This document shows, one piece after another, positions 54,880 through 64,000 of a DNA stretch of 64,000 nucleotides. Every line of letters starts with the position of its first letter. Position 1 is the stretch's first letter. Both the position numbers and the translations under genes were made by a program. This DNA is from Hexactinellida sp. DTS-2022 (lineage: Eukaryota; Porifera; Hexactinellida). The notes under the pieces were generated by a model. It was not told the DNA's origin, searched no databases, and worked only from the letters and a program-made list of their open reading frames with translations. Location of the stretch: NCBI GenBank assembly GCA_028753945.1, contig JAPNXP010000001.1:6996501-7060500 (forward strand), in the 5' to 3' direction.

Positions 54880-57190
54880 AATCGCCCCAAGGGGTTTAAA
54901 ATTAATAATCACGAATAAATGCTAAATATACCGACACTTAATTAAGTAGGTAATTAGGAAAATCCGGGAATAAATTATTATACAACACCCTAAGCATTCT
55001 TTCCCTAAATAGAAAATAGTAGCTCGACTCAAATAATAGCCCCTACGGGCGGCTAAAATAAACAACTACTATTCGAGTAAATACGGTATTTATGTCCAAA
55101 ATTTATCGATCTTTACACAGCGATAATTTGTACGTATTGCAGCCAATCTTTGCAATCTAGAAAATTATCTGCACAAATTAGCATAGAATTAAAATACTGG
55201 AATACGTACTGAATTAAAATACGGTGGTGTTCGCATATAATAGTAAGTGGCATTTTGCACGAAAATTGCTAATAGGCGAACTTGTTATTAGAGCAGTGGT
55301 TCTTAGTAGGTGGTCCGCGTCCCACTTGGGCCGCAGGACTATTTATGGGGCCATCATATGGTCATATTATGAAATATATACTTATAACACATCCATTAAT
55401 TAATGTAAGTTGTAGTCAGTATTTGTATATTTTGACAATTTAGTTAAATTCTGATCCACTGCTGATCATTTCTTAAAAAACATTATAGTAGACCTATCAA
55501 AAATATAATATTCTGTAGAACTTTAGAGTGTATTTATTAGAAATGCAGCATAATTTATAGTATTATGTTAGAATTTGTCCATCTCCCCCATTTATAGAGC
55601 TCATTTTGTATGGGGATACTAATTCCTTTAAAATTAATGTCCCCCATTCCCCACTTCCCCGCTTATAGAGGATCATTTGTATGGAAATGAACGAATATGG
55701 ACCAAAATTCCCCCGCTTATAGAGGTTCCCCATTTATAGAGGTTACACTGTACTACAATTAAATAGAGCCAGCTCGAATTCACAAGTGAATTAAATCAAT
55801 ATAGGTATCTTAACAGTTTTACTGAAACTGAAGTGTGAGTAAACAAAGAAATTTCAACCCACATTTATGGCATGAATTAAACCCGTTATTTAAATCTTTC
55901 TTCTGTCCCACCAGACGCAGAATTTTATGGTGAATCCAATGGTGAAATAAAAAATGAAGGGTTTAATTTCTGTCATGAAAGGGGGTTGAAATTTCTTTGT
56001 ATACTCACACTTGAGTTTCAGTAAAACTGTTAAATCTAGTTCTATTGTTTCAACTTTTAATAAATTTATCAGATTACTTATATGGAGCTGTTACTGGTAA
56101 CTGAACTGCCATATAAGGAAGTGTTTGAATCATAGACACGTTCTATAGAAACTGGCCATATTTAAATCCTTTGACATCTTTGAGTTGGCTCTTTCCTAGT
56201 AGATATATCTTCACTTTAGGAAGGATCATGTTAACCAAGAGTTTGCTTGTTGTCAATTTCCGTAAAGAATATTGCACATTTTGTTCTGGGAAACAGTGTC
56301 TCCATTATAAAGCAACAATTCAATGTATGCCCTTCTGATAAGGGATGGGCTTGGACTTAAGCCATTTTGAAAGGGCTTGACCCCATGTCTGATTTCTTAT
56401 TGAAATTTGAGGATCTATCTCCTTAATTAACTATTAATCTATAGTTATGTATTAATTTAGATTCGATTTCTTTACGTATATTAATATTGTAAGAGTCCAT
56501 ATTCTCTAATAGTCCACTTTGGGCCAATTGAACACTGGTGGACTATTATAGAGAACAGTGTGTATTGGAAACCCATAGTTAATCATTGCAATGCAATGAT
56601 GTGCGATTGAATTCTCTGCCACTTCAGTCAAAGATTGTTGCCCTCTACTGGAACGTCGCGATCTCGGGGTTTTAACTTGAGTCTGAGAGGCTCCAATTTT
56701 AAAATTGAAAAAAGCATTAGGTTTCCGGTTTCCAAATGTGATTTTTGGCATATAGGGGTAACTTTTGGCACCCTTCAACAAGTTGAGGACACCACTCAAA
56801 ATTTCTCACACCTCGACAAGTTATGACGTCATTGTCACATTTCGAGAACCCTGAAAATTCACTTAATCGCACCCTTTAAGAGATAAAAATCTGAAAATTT
56901 AATAGAACATGTACAGTAATGATGCGCACACGTTGGTCACACCAGATTACCACTATGCTTACTCATTGTCGCATAATGACATATCACTAAAATTTCACAT
57001 TGTTAAATTTGGCTATTTTAGGCCTATTTACGCTTTATAATTATGCTAGACGTATATAAACCACACATCAACCGCAAAGCGGTTGGTGTGTGGTTGTGTT
57101 CTGCCGCGAAGCGACCTAGCAAGCGAAGGGCGCAGGTATCTATGAAGTATGAATGTCACATGTCACTTCACAAATCATATTGTTATATAA
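54880..57190. repeat. Repeat-rich interval without a gene
   Basis: 55560-55750 is a pogo-like relic (CCCCCATTTATAGAG, CCCGCTTATAGAGG words, ending ACACTGTA). 55780-56060 contains an inverted pair (GAAACTGAAGTGTGAGTAAAC near 55820 and its inverse near 56000). 56330-56395 is a fragment of the GGGCTTAAG repeat of 62945-63405. 57060-57130 has the hairpins ACCGCAAAGCGGTT and CGCGAAGCG of the hairpin-bearing family. No exon is supported. Confidence 0.55.
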
Positions 57191-57197
57191 TCTCATC

Positions 57198-57346
57198 CAG
57201 GGGCGTCGGAAGCGGTCAAGCCGGTCAGGTCATGGCCTGACCACTTTTATCAAATGGACAGGCCAATAGCCTGACCACTCTTACGTCACTAGTAAGGCCG
57301 GTCAAGCCATGGCCTGACCACTTTAAAACTGCTTCCGCCGGCCCTG
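57198..57346. mobile_element. hAT-like MITE with GGTCAAGCC/GGCCTGACC repeats
   Basis: CAGGGGCGTCGGAAGCGG and the inverse CTGCTTCCGCCGGCCCTG are terminal inverted repeats. TCATC is repeated on both sides (57193-57197, 57347-57351). Interior words CATGGCCTGACCACTTT recur in tandem. Confidence 0.8.
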
Positions 57347-57473
57347 TCATCTGAAAGGCTATCCCCCACAGTACTACAGAGTAGATAGGGAATGAATAAT
57401 AAAGTATTCTGAATAAGTTGATAACTCAACCTCACACATGCAGCTAGAGTCATAACAGCACAGAAACATCAGC

Positions 57474-58097
57474 TCAGTCTAGATTTTCATCCTCGTTCAT
57501 CACAACTGTCTTCTTCAAGCTGACATTCTCGGTAGCTACCAGCACCCTACCCGCGTCCTGCTCCGACACTAACACGTCCGGAATAGCATTCTCATTCACG
57601 TAGAACTGTGTCCCCATGGCCCCGCCCATGGACAGCTGTCCCTGCGCCTGTGTGGTCATCTGCTCTATAGTGGGCAGCACCATCTGCCCGAGAGGCGTGG
57701 CTAGGAACTCCTGAGGGAGATTGAGAATGTAGTCCGGGGTGCTACTCCCGGTCAGGAACTGCAGTAGCACGTTGGTGAAGTTGTTGCAGTTGTTAGTCAT
57801 AACATTGTATTGGGGCATTTGGAAGTCCGGCGAAATCTCGTTTAGCAGTTCTTTGAAAGTGGCAGGCGGAATGTAGGTGGTGCCCATGTTCTCCACACGG
57901 AGGGGGGGGCCCATCATAGTAGTGCCAGGGGGACAGCTACAAATGCCCCCTGACCCATAGAAGTACTCTTGTCCGTATACGACAACTGCTGTGTGCCACA
58001 CGCCGTCTATCTGCTTGCCTACTATGGACTGCGACAGCTGACTGGCCAGGCCCCCACTCAGATCGTATACGTACAACTTTACACTGTAACCGCTCAT
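57474..58097 (-). CDS. DESI1: DESI1-type deSUMOylating isopeptidase (PPPDE domain)
   Basis: PPPDE-domain proteins are papain-fold cysteine peptidases; DESI1 removes SUMO from some targets and also has reported thioesterase-like activity. The intronless frame of 207 residues starts MSGYSVKLYVYDLSGGLA. The catalytic dyad positions are visible: His35 in GVWHTAVVV and Cys104 in NNCNNFTN. Other family landmarks are FYGSGGICSCPPG, LQFLTG and LPQEFLATPLGQ. It is about 40 residues longer than human DESI1 (168), with an acidic C-terminal tail (NEDENLD). The start follows the family length well, as only a few residues precede the first conserved strand. Upstream at 58162 begins a hAT-type MITE, 65 bases from the ATG. 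Confidence 0.97.
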   Translation of the reverse strand: MSGYSVKLYVYDLSGGLASQLSQSIVGKQIDGVWHTAVVVYGQEYFYGSGGICSCPPGTTMMGPPLRVENMGTTYIPPATFKELLNEISPDFQMPQYNVMTNNCNNFTNVLLQFLTGSSTPDYILNLPQEFLATPLGQMVLPTIEQMTTQAQGQLSMGGAMGTQFYVNENAIPDVLVSEQDAGRVLVATENVSLKKTVVMNEDENLD

Positions 58098-58161
58098 AGT
58101 AACACCAGCTGTTTGTCACTTTTATACGTATAGTATAAATCTATATATCTATATCTATAGT

Positions 58162-59215
58162 TATAGGCGCCGAACCCGGGGGGGCAGGGGGGGCCCGAGC
58201 CCCCCCCCCCCCCCCCATCGTGTCAAACCCGGGGGGGGCGAGGGGGGGCTCGCGAGGGGGGGGCAGTGGGGGCTCGCGAGGGTGGGCCAGGGGGGTGGAG
58301 GGTTTTGGCCAAAGCACCTGACGAGCAGGGTGTCCAAATGTCCTATTTTTAGAAGGACAGTCCTTCTCAGGCAGTCATGCTAACTGCTTTCTTACACTGT
58401 GTCCTTTGTATCTTTTAAAAAATTGTTTACAGTCTGTTCAGTTTAATAATCCACTCCTCTACCTGTCTAAATAACTTTGTTGTTCAACCATACTCAGAAT
58501 TATTAAAGTATACTAGCCCATGTCCTTGTACAAAAGCCTTTATTCTCAAATGTTCTACTATCCTGGGGTTCTCAACCTGCGATCTCTAATTTTAATTTTA
58601 AACGTGTCCTTCTTTTAAAGTAGTCATCTGGTTACCCTGCTGGAGGAGCACCTAACTTTGACAATTAAGCCAAAACTCCTTAGAAAATTTTAAGGAATTT
58701 TAAATAAACAAATTGGCAAATTACCCATTTTGTAAATTTTTTTAATTCAAAACTTGCGTATGCTGATTTGATAATATGTATATCATTTATTATTTTATGA
58801 ATTTTTCAGCGTTTTTATCTCACAGTATTTAGCATTTATAGCTGTATCCTATGAATGATCAATACCCTCGGAAAATCAATGATGTTCCATAGCTCCCAAG
58901 TGACCCGCATTTGAGCATCGAAACCCGTTAACCCGCGAAGGTCCTCGAAAAACCCGCATTGGAAAAAAAAAAATCTGGAGCAAAATCAGATCAGTATCTT
59001 AACTAAGCACGCTTAAAACACCTAAATAGTTCCCTTTTTGTTCATTTTAGTTACTCTTATTCAGTAAATAGGTAGTAAAGCTTGTCTTTCGCTATAGAAA
59101 TTACAATAAATATGTCAAAATGGCTTTACCAATCTAATTTTAATTAAGTATATAAGAGTCCTAACTAATCTCCAAAACGAGTCTTTTGGACTTTTTAAAA
59201 AGTTCGGCGCCCCTG
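58162..59215. mobile_element. 1.05-kb hAT-type non-autonomous element upstream of DESI1
   Basis: TATAGGCGCCGAAC at the left and GTTCGGCGCCCCTG at the right are inverted ends, with the perfect 8-bp duplication TCTATAGT (58154-58161, 59216-59223). The left part has long runs of G and C; the remainder is AT-rich, and no transposase frame is visible. Confidence 0.9.
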
Positions 59216-59332
59216 TCTATAGTAAATGTTATTAGGATTCAGCAGCCAAGACTGCAATCAACGGCTCTTATTATTTTATCATACAAATAAACACAATTAA
59301 TCTTTATATATCATATGTGTTGTATCTATACT

Positions 59333-59408
59333 CAGGGATGGATCCAGCACAAAATATCTCGGGGGGGGGGCTGCAACCCCCTCAACTCCCCCGGTGGATC
59401 CATCCCTA
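59333..59408. mobile_element. 76-bp hAT-type MITE
   Basis: CAGGGATGGATCC and GGATCCATCCCTA are inverted ends, with TCTATACT repeated at 59325-59332 and 59409-59416. One of the smallest elements in the window. Confidence 0.87.
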
Positions 59409-59483
59409 TCTATACTATTAATTAAGGCTCGACTTTCAAGTTTAAATTTATTTTGTTTTTCTATTCAAAGTTATATCAGAAAA

Positions 59484-59598
59484 AAATCCAAAATTGCAGC
59501 TTGTGCCGACGCATGTTCCTTTATATTTTGATGGTGGTTAATGATAGTGCCTCCAAAAGGAACAACCTGTCGGCACAGGCTGCAATTTTGGATTTTTT
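59484..59598. repeat. Hairpin core of the dispersed repeat family
   Basis: AAAAATCCAAAATTGCAGCT...GTGCCGAC..CATGTTCCTTT is followed by its inverse, ending GTCGGCACAGGCTGCAATTTTGGATTTTT. Arms of about 50 bases. The same core is at 61086-61215 and 62288-62415. Confidence 0.88.
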
Positions 59599-59795
59599 TG
59601 CACGAGTGCACGAATTTTCAAATTGGGCTTAGTTTGTGCCACAATTGAGTTGAAAATTTCTTTTGTTTACTCGCACTTCAATTCAGTAAAACTGTTAAAT
59701 CTAATTCTATTGTTTCAACTTGTAGCAATTATATAGATTTAACTTGTTAAATCTTACTCTATTGATTCAACTCGCGATAATTATATTGATTCAAC

Positions 59796-60793
59796 CGTGA
59801 CCTTCGTTATATAAGGCCTTACTACTGAGTAGATTTTGCTGGACCATGGATTACTTAAAGGCCATTGATTATTAGCTAACATACCTTTATCTCAATAGCT
59901 AGCAATGACAGACCTGAGAAATGCATTATAATTATATAGGAAGTTTGGAACATGATATCAAGGCATACATAACACCCTTTAGAATTGTGATATATCACCA
60001 TTCAATTACGTAATCGCTATTTTTCGTGGGAATTATCGTGTTTTTATAGCCTGCTTTTAACATAGTTAAACGAGTTATAAATATTCAAATTTGGATCATG
60101 AGAATGTCCATAACTAGTTGAATGAAATATATCGAAATTATAATTGGAATGTTTACACATTCCTCGGTTGCCAGGGAAATGCATATTTGTTAAAATGAGC
60201 CATAACTCAAAAACTATCTATTTTATGTAAACTATGTTAGTACTGATCTATCCGCAATTGGTTACTTCCTATTCATTGATAATGCATTTTATAGGCCTAA
60301 CTTCAATAATATTTCAGATAATGAGATTATTAGCACTTAATTCTTTATATGGTAATACACTCATTATTTCAAAGATTATTGAAGTTAGGCCTAGAAAATT
60401 CGGGGAAATACGGTATGCATTTCCCTGGTAACCGAGGAATGTGTCAACATTCCATTTATAATTTCGATATATTTAATTCAACTAGTTAAGGACATCCTCA
60501 TGTTCCAATTTTGAACATTTATAATGCTTTTAACTATGTTAAAAGCAGGCTTTAAAAACACGATAATTCCCACGAAGAATAGCGATTACGTAATCAAATG
60601 GTGATATATCATAATTCTAAAGGGTGTTTGTATCCCTTGATATCATGTTCCTAACTTCCTATATAATTATAATGCATTTCTCAGGTCTGTCATTACTAGC
60701 AATTGAGATAAAGATATGTCTGCTGATAATCAATGGCCTTTAAGTAATCCATGGTTCGGAGTAGTAGTAAGGCCTTATATAATGAAGGTCACG
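59796..60793. mobile_element. 1-kb foldback element with about 400-bp inverted arms
   Basis: The left arm (59796-60185) and right arm (about 60420-60793) are inverse copies: CGTGACCTTCGTTATATAAG versus TATATAATGAAGGTCACG. The central 230 bases are unrelated. GATTCAAC is repeated at both borders (59788-59795; after 60791), an 8-bp duplication. One arm alone also exists at 24236-24607. No open frame of note. Confidence 0.88.
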
Positions 60794-60799
60794 ATTCAA

Positions 60800-63700
60800 C
60801 TTATAAATTCCAGCTGGCTTCTATTTAATTGTAGTATTACTATACAATGGATTAAATAAAATCTAATAATATAAGAAATTTATTGACTTTACTCAAATCA
60901 CCGTGGATAACATTGCTAAAATAAATAACTAATAATATAATTTATTATCAATACATAATGGATGAATGGCAGTAAACTCAAGATGGTTTATGATAGAAAC
61001 AAACTTTAAATTTATCTACCGTTCCCTTTGACTCGGACTAATTAACAAATGGTTCGTGTCACCTTAAGGCGTTGATGACTTGGCGAAAAAAAAATCGAAA
61101 AAATTGCAGCCTGTGCCGACAGCATGTTCCTTTGGAGGCACTATCAATAAACAACCAACAAAATATAGTGCCACCAAAGGAACATGCGTCGGCACAGGCT
61201 GCAATTTTGGATTTTTTTATTATCCTTCCGTATCCTCTCTACAGAACAGAGTTTAATTAACTAAAAGCCCAAATTTTCAGGATATGTGTCTCATGGGTTA
61301 CAGATGTGCACCTGGGGTCACGATATTATATCACATTTTTTTGGACACAATTTTACGCCTGTTTAATGTTAGAAAAAGCACAATAAATAGTGCGATAATT
61401 TTCAATATATATGCATTCGATAGACAATTAAATTCTACACCTTTTCACAGTGCACGAATTTTTAAATTGGGTTTCGTTTGTGCCAAAATTGAGTTACAAG
61501 TTTCCTATGTTTACTAACACTTCAGTTTAATTGAAAGTGTTGAATCTAATTCTATTGTTTCACCTTACGATAATTCTAGTGATTCAACTTGTGAGATCGA
61601 GTAGGCTTCTATTTTATAATTGAAAACTAAGATTCTACATTCCATAACAACGACAGATTATGTAATTATATTTATTTCTGCTTAGAATATTCTTGCACAA
61701 TGGATACATGACGAATATAATTCGAATTAATTCGCTCTGTGTTTAACTTATAGAGATGGTTCCAAATAGATTAGTGGGGTTATCGAGTGCGCTGAATTCA
61801 AATATGATAGTGAAATTCAATTTAGATTAATAATTATTGCAAATAATTGAACTTAATTTATTTTGATGTACATAATATTGGTGTTAAATTATTAATAGAT
61901 TAATTAAATATTATACTAATTATCTAAATTTCATTAATCTCAGAAATGATACAAGATAGAGACAAACTTCCAATTTATCAATTGATCCTTATGCCACGTA
62001 CAACCTCTACAAATGGGTCTTGACACCTTGAGGTGATGATGACATCGTCAAAAAATGTGTTTTACAATTTTGTGAATTAAATTAATCGCATGGGTTGGTT
62101 GGAGTTGGGTGAATACCCAACACGCACTTTAAATATGCTGAGTCATCACAGATTATATTCTACTGAAACTTGAATATCTCTCAAATGAAGTGAGCTAAAT
62201 GGAAACTTCCACCACTCTAAGGGTCGTTGCCTACTGAAATACCTTTCTGTAATAATTTAACACCTTCATTGTGATGATGACTAGGCGAAAAAAAATCCAA
62301 AATTGCAGCTTGTGCCGACAGCATGTTCCTTTGGAGGCACTATCAATAAACCACCACCAAAAATATAGTGCCACCAAAGGAGCATGCGTCGGCACAGGCT
62401 GCAATTTTGGATTATTATTATCCTTCCGTATCCTCTCCACAGAACAGAGTTATATTTACTAAAAACTGGAATTTTCAGGACAGGTGTCTCATGGGTTACA
62501 GATGTGCACCTGGGGTCACGATTTTTTATCACATTTTTTTGGACACATTTGTAAACCTGTTTAATGTTAGAAAAGGAACAATAAATGACGCCCGAATCTT
62601 TAATTTATTTTCATTCGATAGAGAATTGAATTCTACACCTTTTCACAGTGCACGAATTTTCAAATTGGGCTTCGTTTGTGCCACAATTGAGTTGCAAATT
62701 TCCTTTGTATACTAACACCTCAGTTCAATTAAAGTGTTAAATCTAATTCTATTGTTTCAACTTGTGATAATTATATTGATTCCACTTGTGAGATCGAGTA
62801 GGCTTCTATTTTCTAATTGAAAACTAAGATTATATATTTCATAACAGCGACATATTATGTGATTATATTTAACTCTGCGAGAATATTATTCCACTGTTAA
62901 TATAATGAAGTAATTAATTATAATTAATTCAGTCAGTAATACAGGCATGGGTTCAAGCCCCAGAGGGCTTAAGCCCTTTGGACTTAAGCCCATTTTTGAG
63001 AGGGCTTAAATCCGGACTTAAGTCTTCCTTTAATAAAAGGGCTTAAGTCCGGAATTGGACTTAAGCCCTTTATAGATGAGCTTCAAGCCCTTTTCAAGCC
63101 CCTTTTTCAAGCTCTTTTCAAGGCACTTATTCAATAAAATACGGTATGGATTTCTAAATAATTAGAGTAAAAGACTTAAGTCCGGACTTAAGCCCTATAT
63201 TAAGGGCTTGAGCTTGGACTTAAGCCCTTTTTGAAAAAGGGCTTAAAAAAAAGGCTTGGGCTTAAGCCCTTCTGATAAGGGATGGGCATGGACTTAAGCC
63301 CTTTTTGAAAAAGGGCTTAAAAAAAAGGCTTGGGCTTAAGCCCTTCTGATAAGGGATGGGCATGGACTTAAGCCCTTTTGAAAGGGCTTGACCCCATGTC
63401 TGCTTAGTCTCAGTATATGACTTATAAAGATGCTTCCAATTTGTTTATTAGGGGTTATCGAGTGTGCTGAATTGAAATTTGATAGCCAAATTAATTAATT
63501 AATTATATATGACAAAATAAGTTAACTTCATAATTGTAAGTTAACATTGAAATTGGTGTTAAATTATAAATAATATTAATAATTATGTATACTATTTAAT
63601 TAAATATCATAAATCTCAGAGATGATACAAGATAGAAACAAACTTCCAACTTATCAATTGATCCTTATGTGACGTGACACCTCTACAAATGGGTCTTGAC

Positions 63701-64000
63701 ACCTTGAGGTGATGATGACATCGTCAAAAAAATGTATTTTTACAATTTTGTGAATTAAATAATTCGCATGGGTTGGTTGGAGTTGGGTAAACACCCAACA
63801 CACTTAGAAAATGCTGAGTCATCACTTATTATATTCTACTGAAACTTGAATATCTCTCAAATAAAGTGAGCTAAATGGAGACTTCCAACTCAATAAGGGT
63901 CGTTGCCTTTTGAAACACCTTTCTGAAATAATTTAACACCTTTATAGTGATGATGACTTGGCAAAAAATCCAAAATGCAGCCTGTGCCGACAGCATGTTC
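60800..64000. repeat. Tandemly arranged copies of the hairpin-containing repeat
   Basis: Unit landmarks recur: hairpin core at 61086-61215, 62288-62415 and 63966 onward (cut by the window end); a downstream block with GTCTCATGGGTTACAGATGTG, then GCACCTGGGGTCACGAT, at 61288 and 62488; and an upstream block ATCTCAGAAATGATACAAGA to GGTGTTAAATTATT at 61930-62270 and 63610-63950. This gives two nearly complete units and a partial one, spaced about 1.2 and 1.7 kb. Open frames within it are not conserved as proteins. Confidence 0.8.
62945..63405. mobile_element. MITE-like repeat made of GGGCTTAAGCCC words
   Basis: CAGGCATGGGTTCAAGCCCC at the left and GGGCTTGACCCCATGTCTG at the right are inverted ends. 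Inside, AAGGGCTTAAGTCCGGACTT-like words alternate in both senses and a 70-base unit is tandemly duplicated (63245-63385). A right-end fragment of the same family is at 56330-56395. No clear target duplication. Confidence 0.7.

Noticed and set aside
1-64000. tRNA, rRNA or snRNA genes
   Set aside because: No segment with convincing A/B boxes plus cloverleaf, rRNA core or snRNA motifs was recognised by eye; a dedicated scan (tRNAscan, Rfam) would be needed to exclude them.

Overview
This window is nuclear DNA from an animal with an AT-rich, heavily transposon-loaded genome. Evidence for an animal: spliced GT-AG genes for an RNF213-type E3 ligase, a bubblegum acyl-CoA synthetase (ACSBG), the ciliary protein IFT56/TTC26, TFIID subunit TAF11 and a DESI1-type isopeptidase, plus relics of a TRIM-NHL-like gene. 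The mix of short introns, TRIM-NHL relics and GINGER, KDZ, P, MULE and hAT elements suggests an early-branching invertebrate. A demosponge is my best guess, but the sequence alone does not prove it.

Layout. 1-1720: gypsy integrase remnant, a hairpin-rich repeat and a (CA)n tract. 1721-11221: 3' part of an RNF213-like gene on +, with introns full of MITEs. 11222-18370: repeats, then a 3.7-kb element (14376-18067) carrying a RING-finger gene that is split by a nested, decayed MULE. 18550-23930: two decayed stretches of GINGER-type (integrase) transposon sequence, themselves hit by three MITEs. 25253-25726: intronless TAF11 on -. 26220-36218: a four-level nest: a hAT-type MITE with an 8-bp target duplication contains a P element (THAP transposase), whose left terminal repeat contains a KDZ/Zisupton-like element with two divergent genes (KDZ transposase, Ulp1-PHD protease); a 121-bp palindrome sits in the right P terminal repeat. 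37939-43086: a GINGER element with DDE integrase and a downstream cysteine-protease-like gene, riddled with MITEs. 43494-44413: two hAT-type MITEs inserted back to back at one target. 45981-50624: ACSBG gene, 12 exons on +. 51303-53209: IFT56 on -. 53600-54840: TRIM-NHL-like relic. 57474-58097: DESI1 on -. 58162-64000: hAT-type MITE, a 1-kb foldback element and large partly tandem copies of a hairpin-containing repeat.

How it fits together. The five cellular genes are unrelated in function (ubiquitin/SUMO, lipid activation, cilium, transcription) and sit as islands. The rest is a fossil record of insertions that can be ordered from target duplications and interrupted frames. The most unusual objects are the KDZ element with its divergent Ulp1-PHD gene and palindromic subterminal arrays, the GINGER-linked protease-like gene, and a dispersed repeat built from several short hairpins. 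Exon limits were read by eye from frame continuity and GT/AG sites; family names rest on motif recognition, not on searches.
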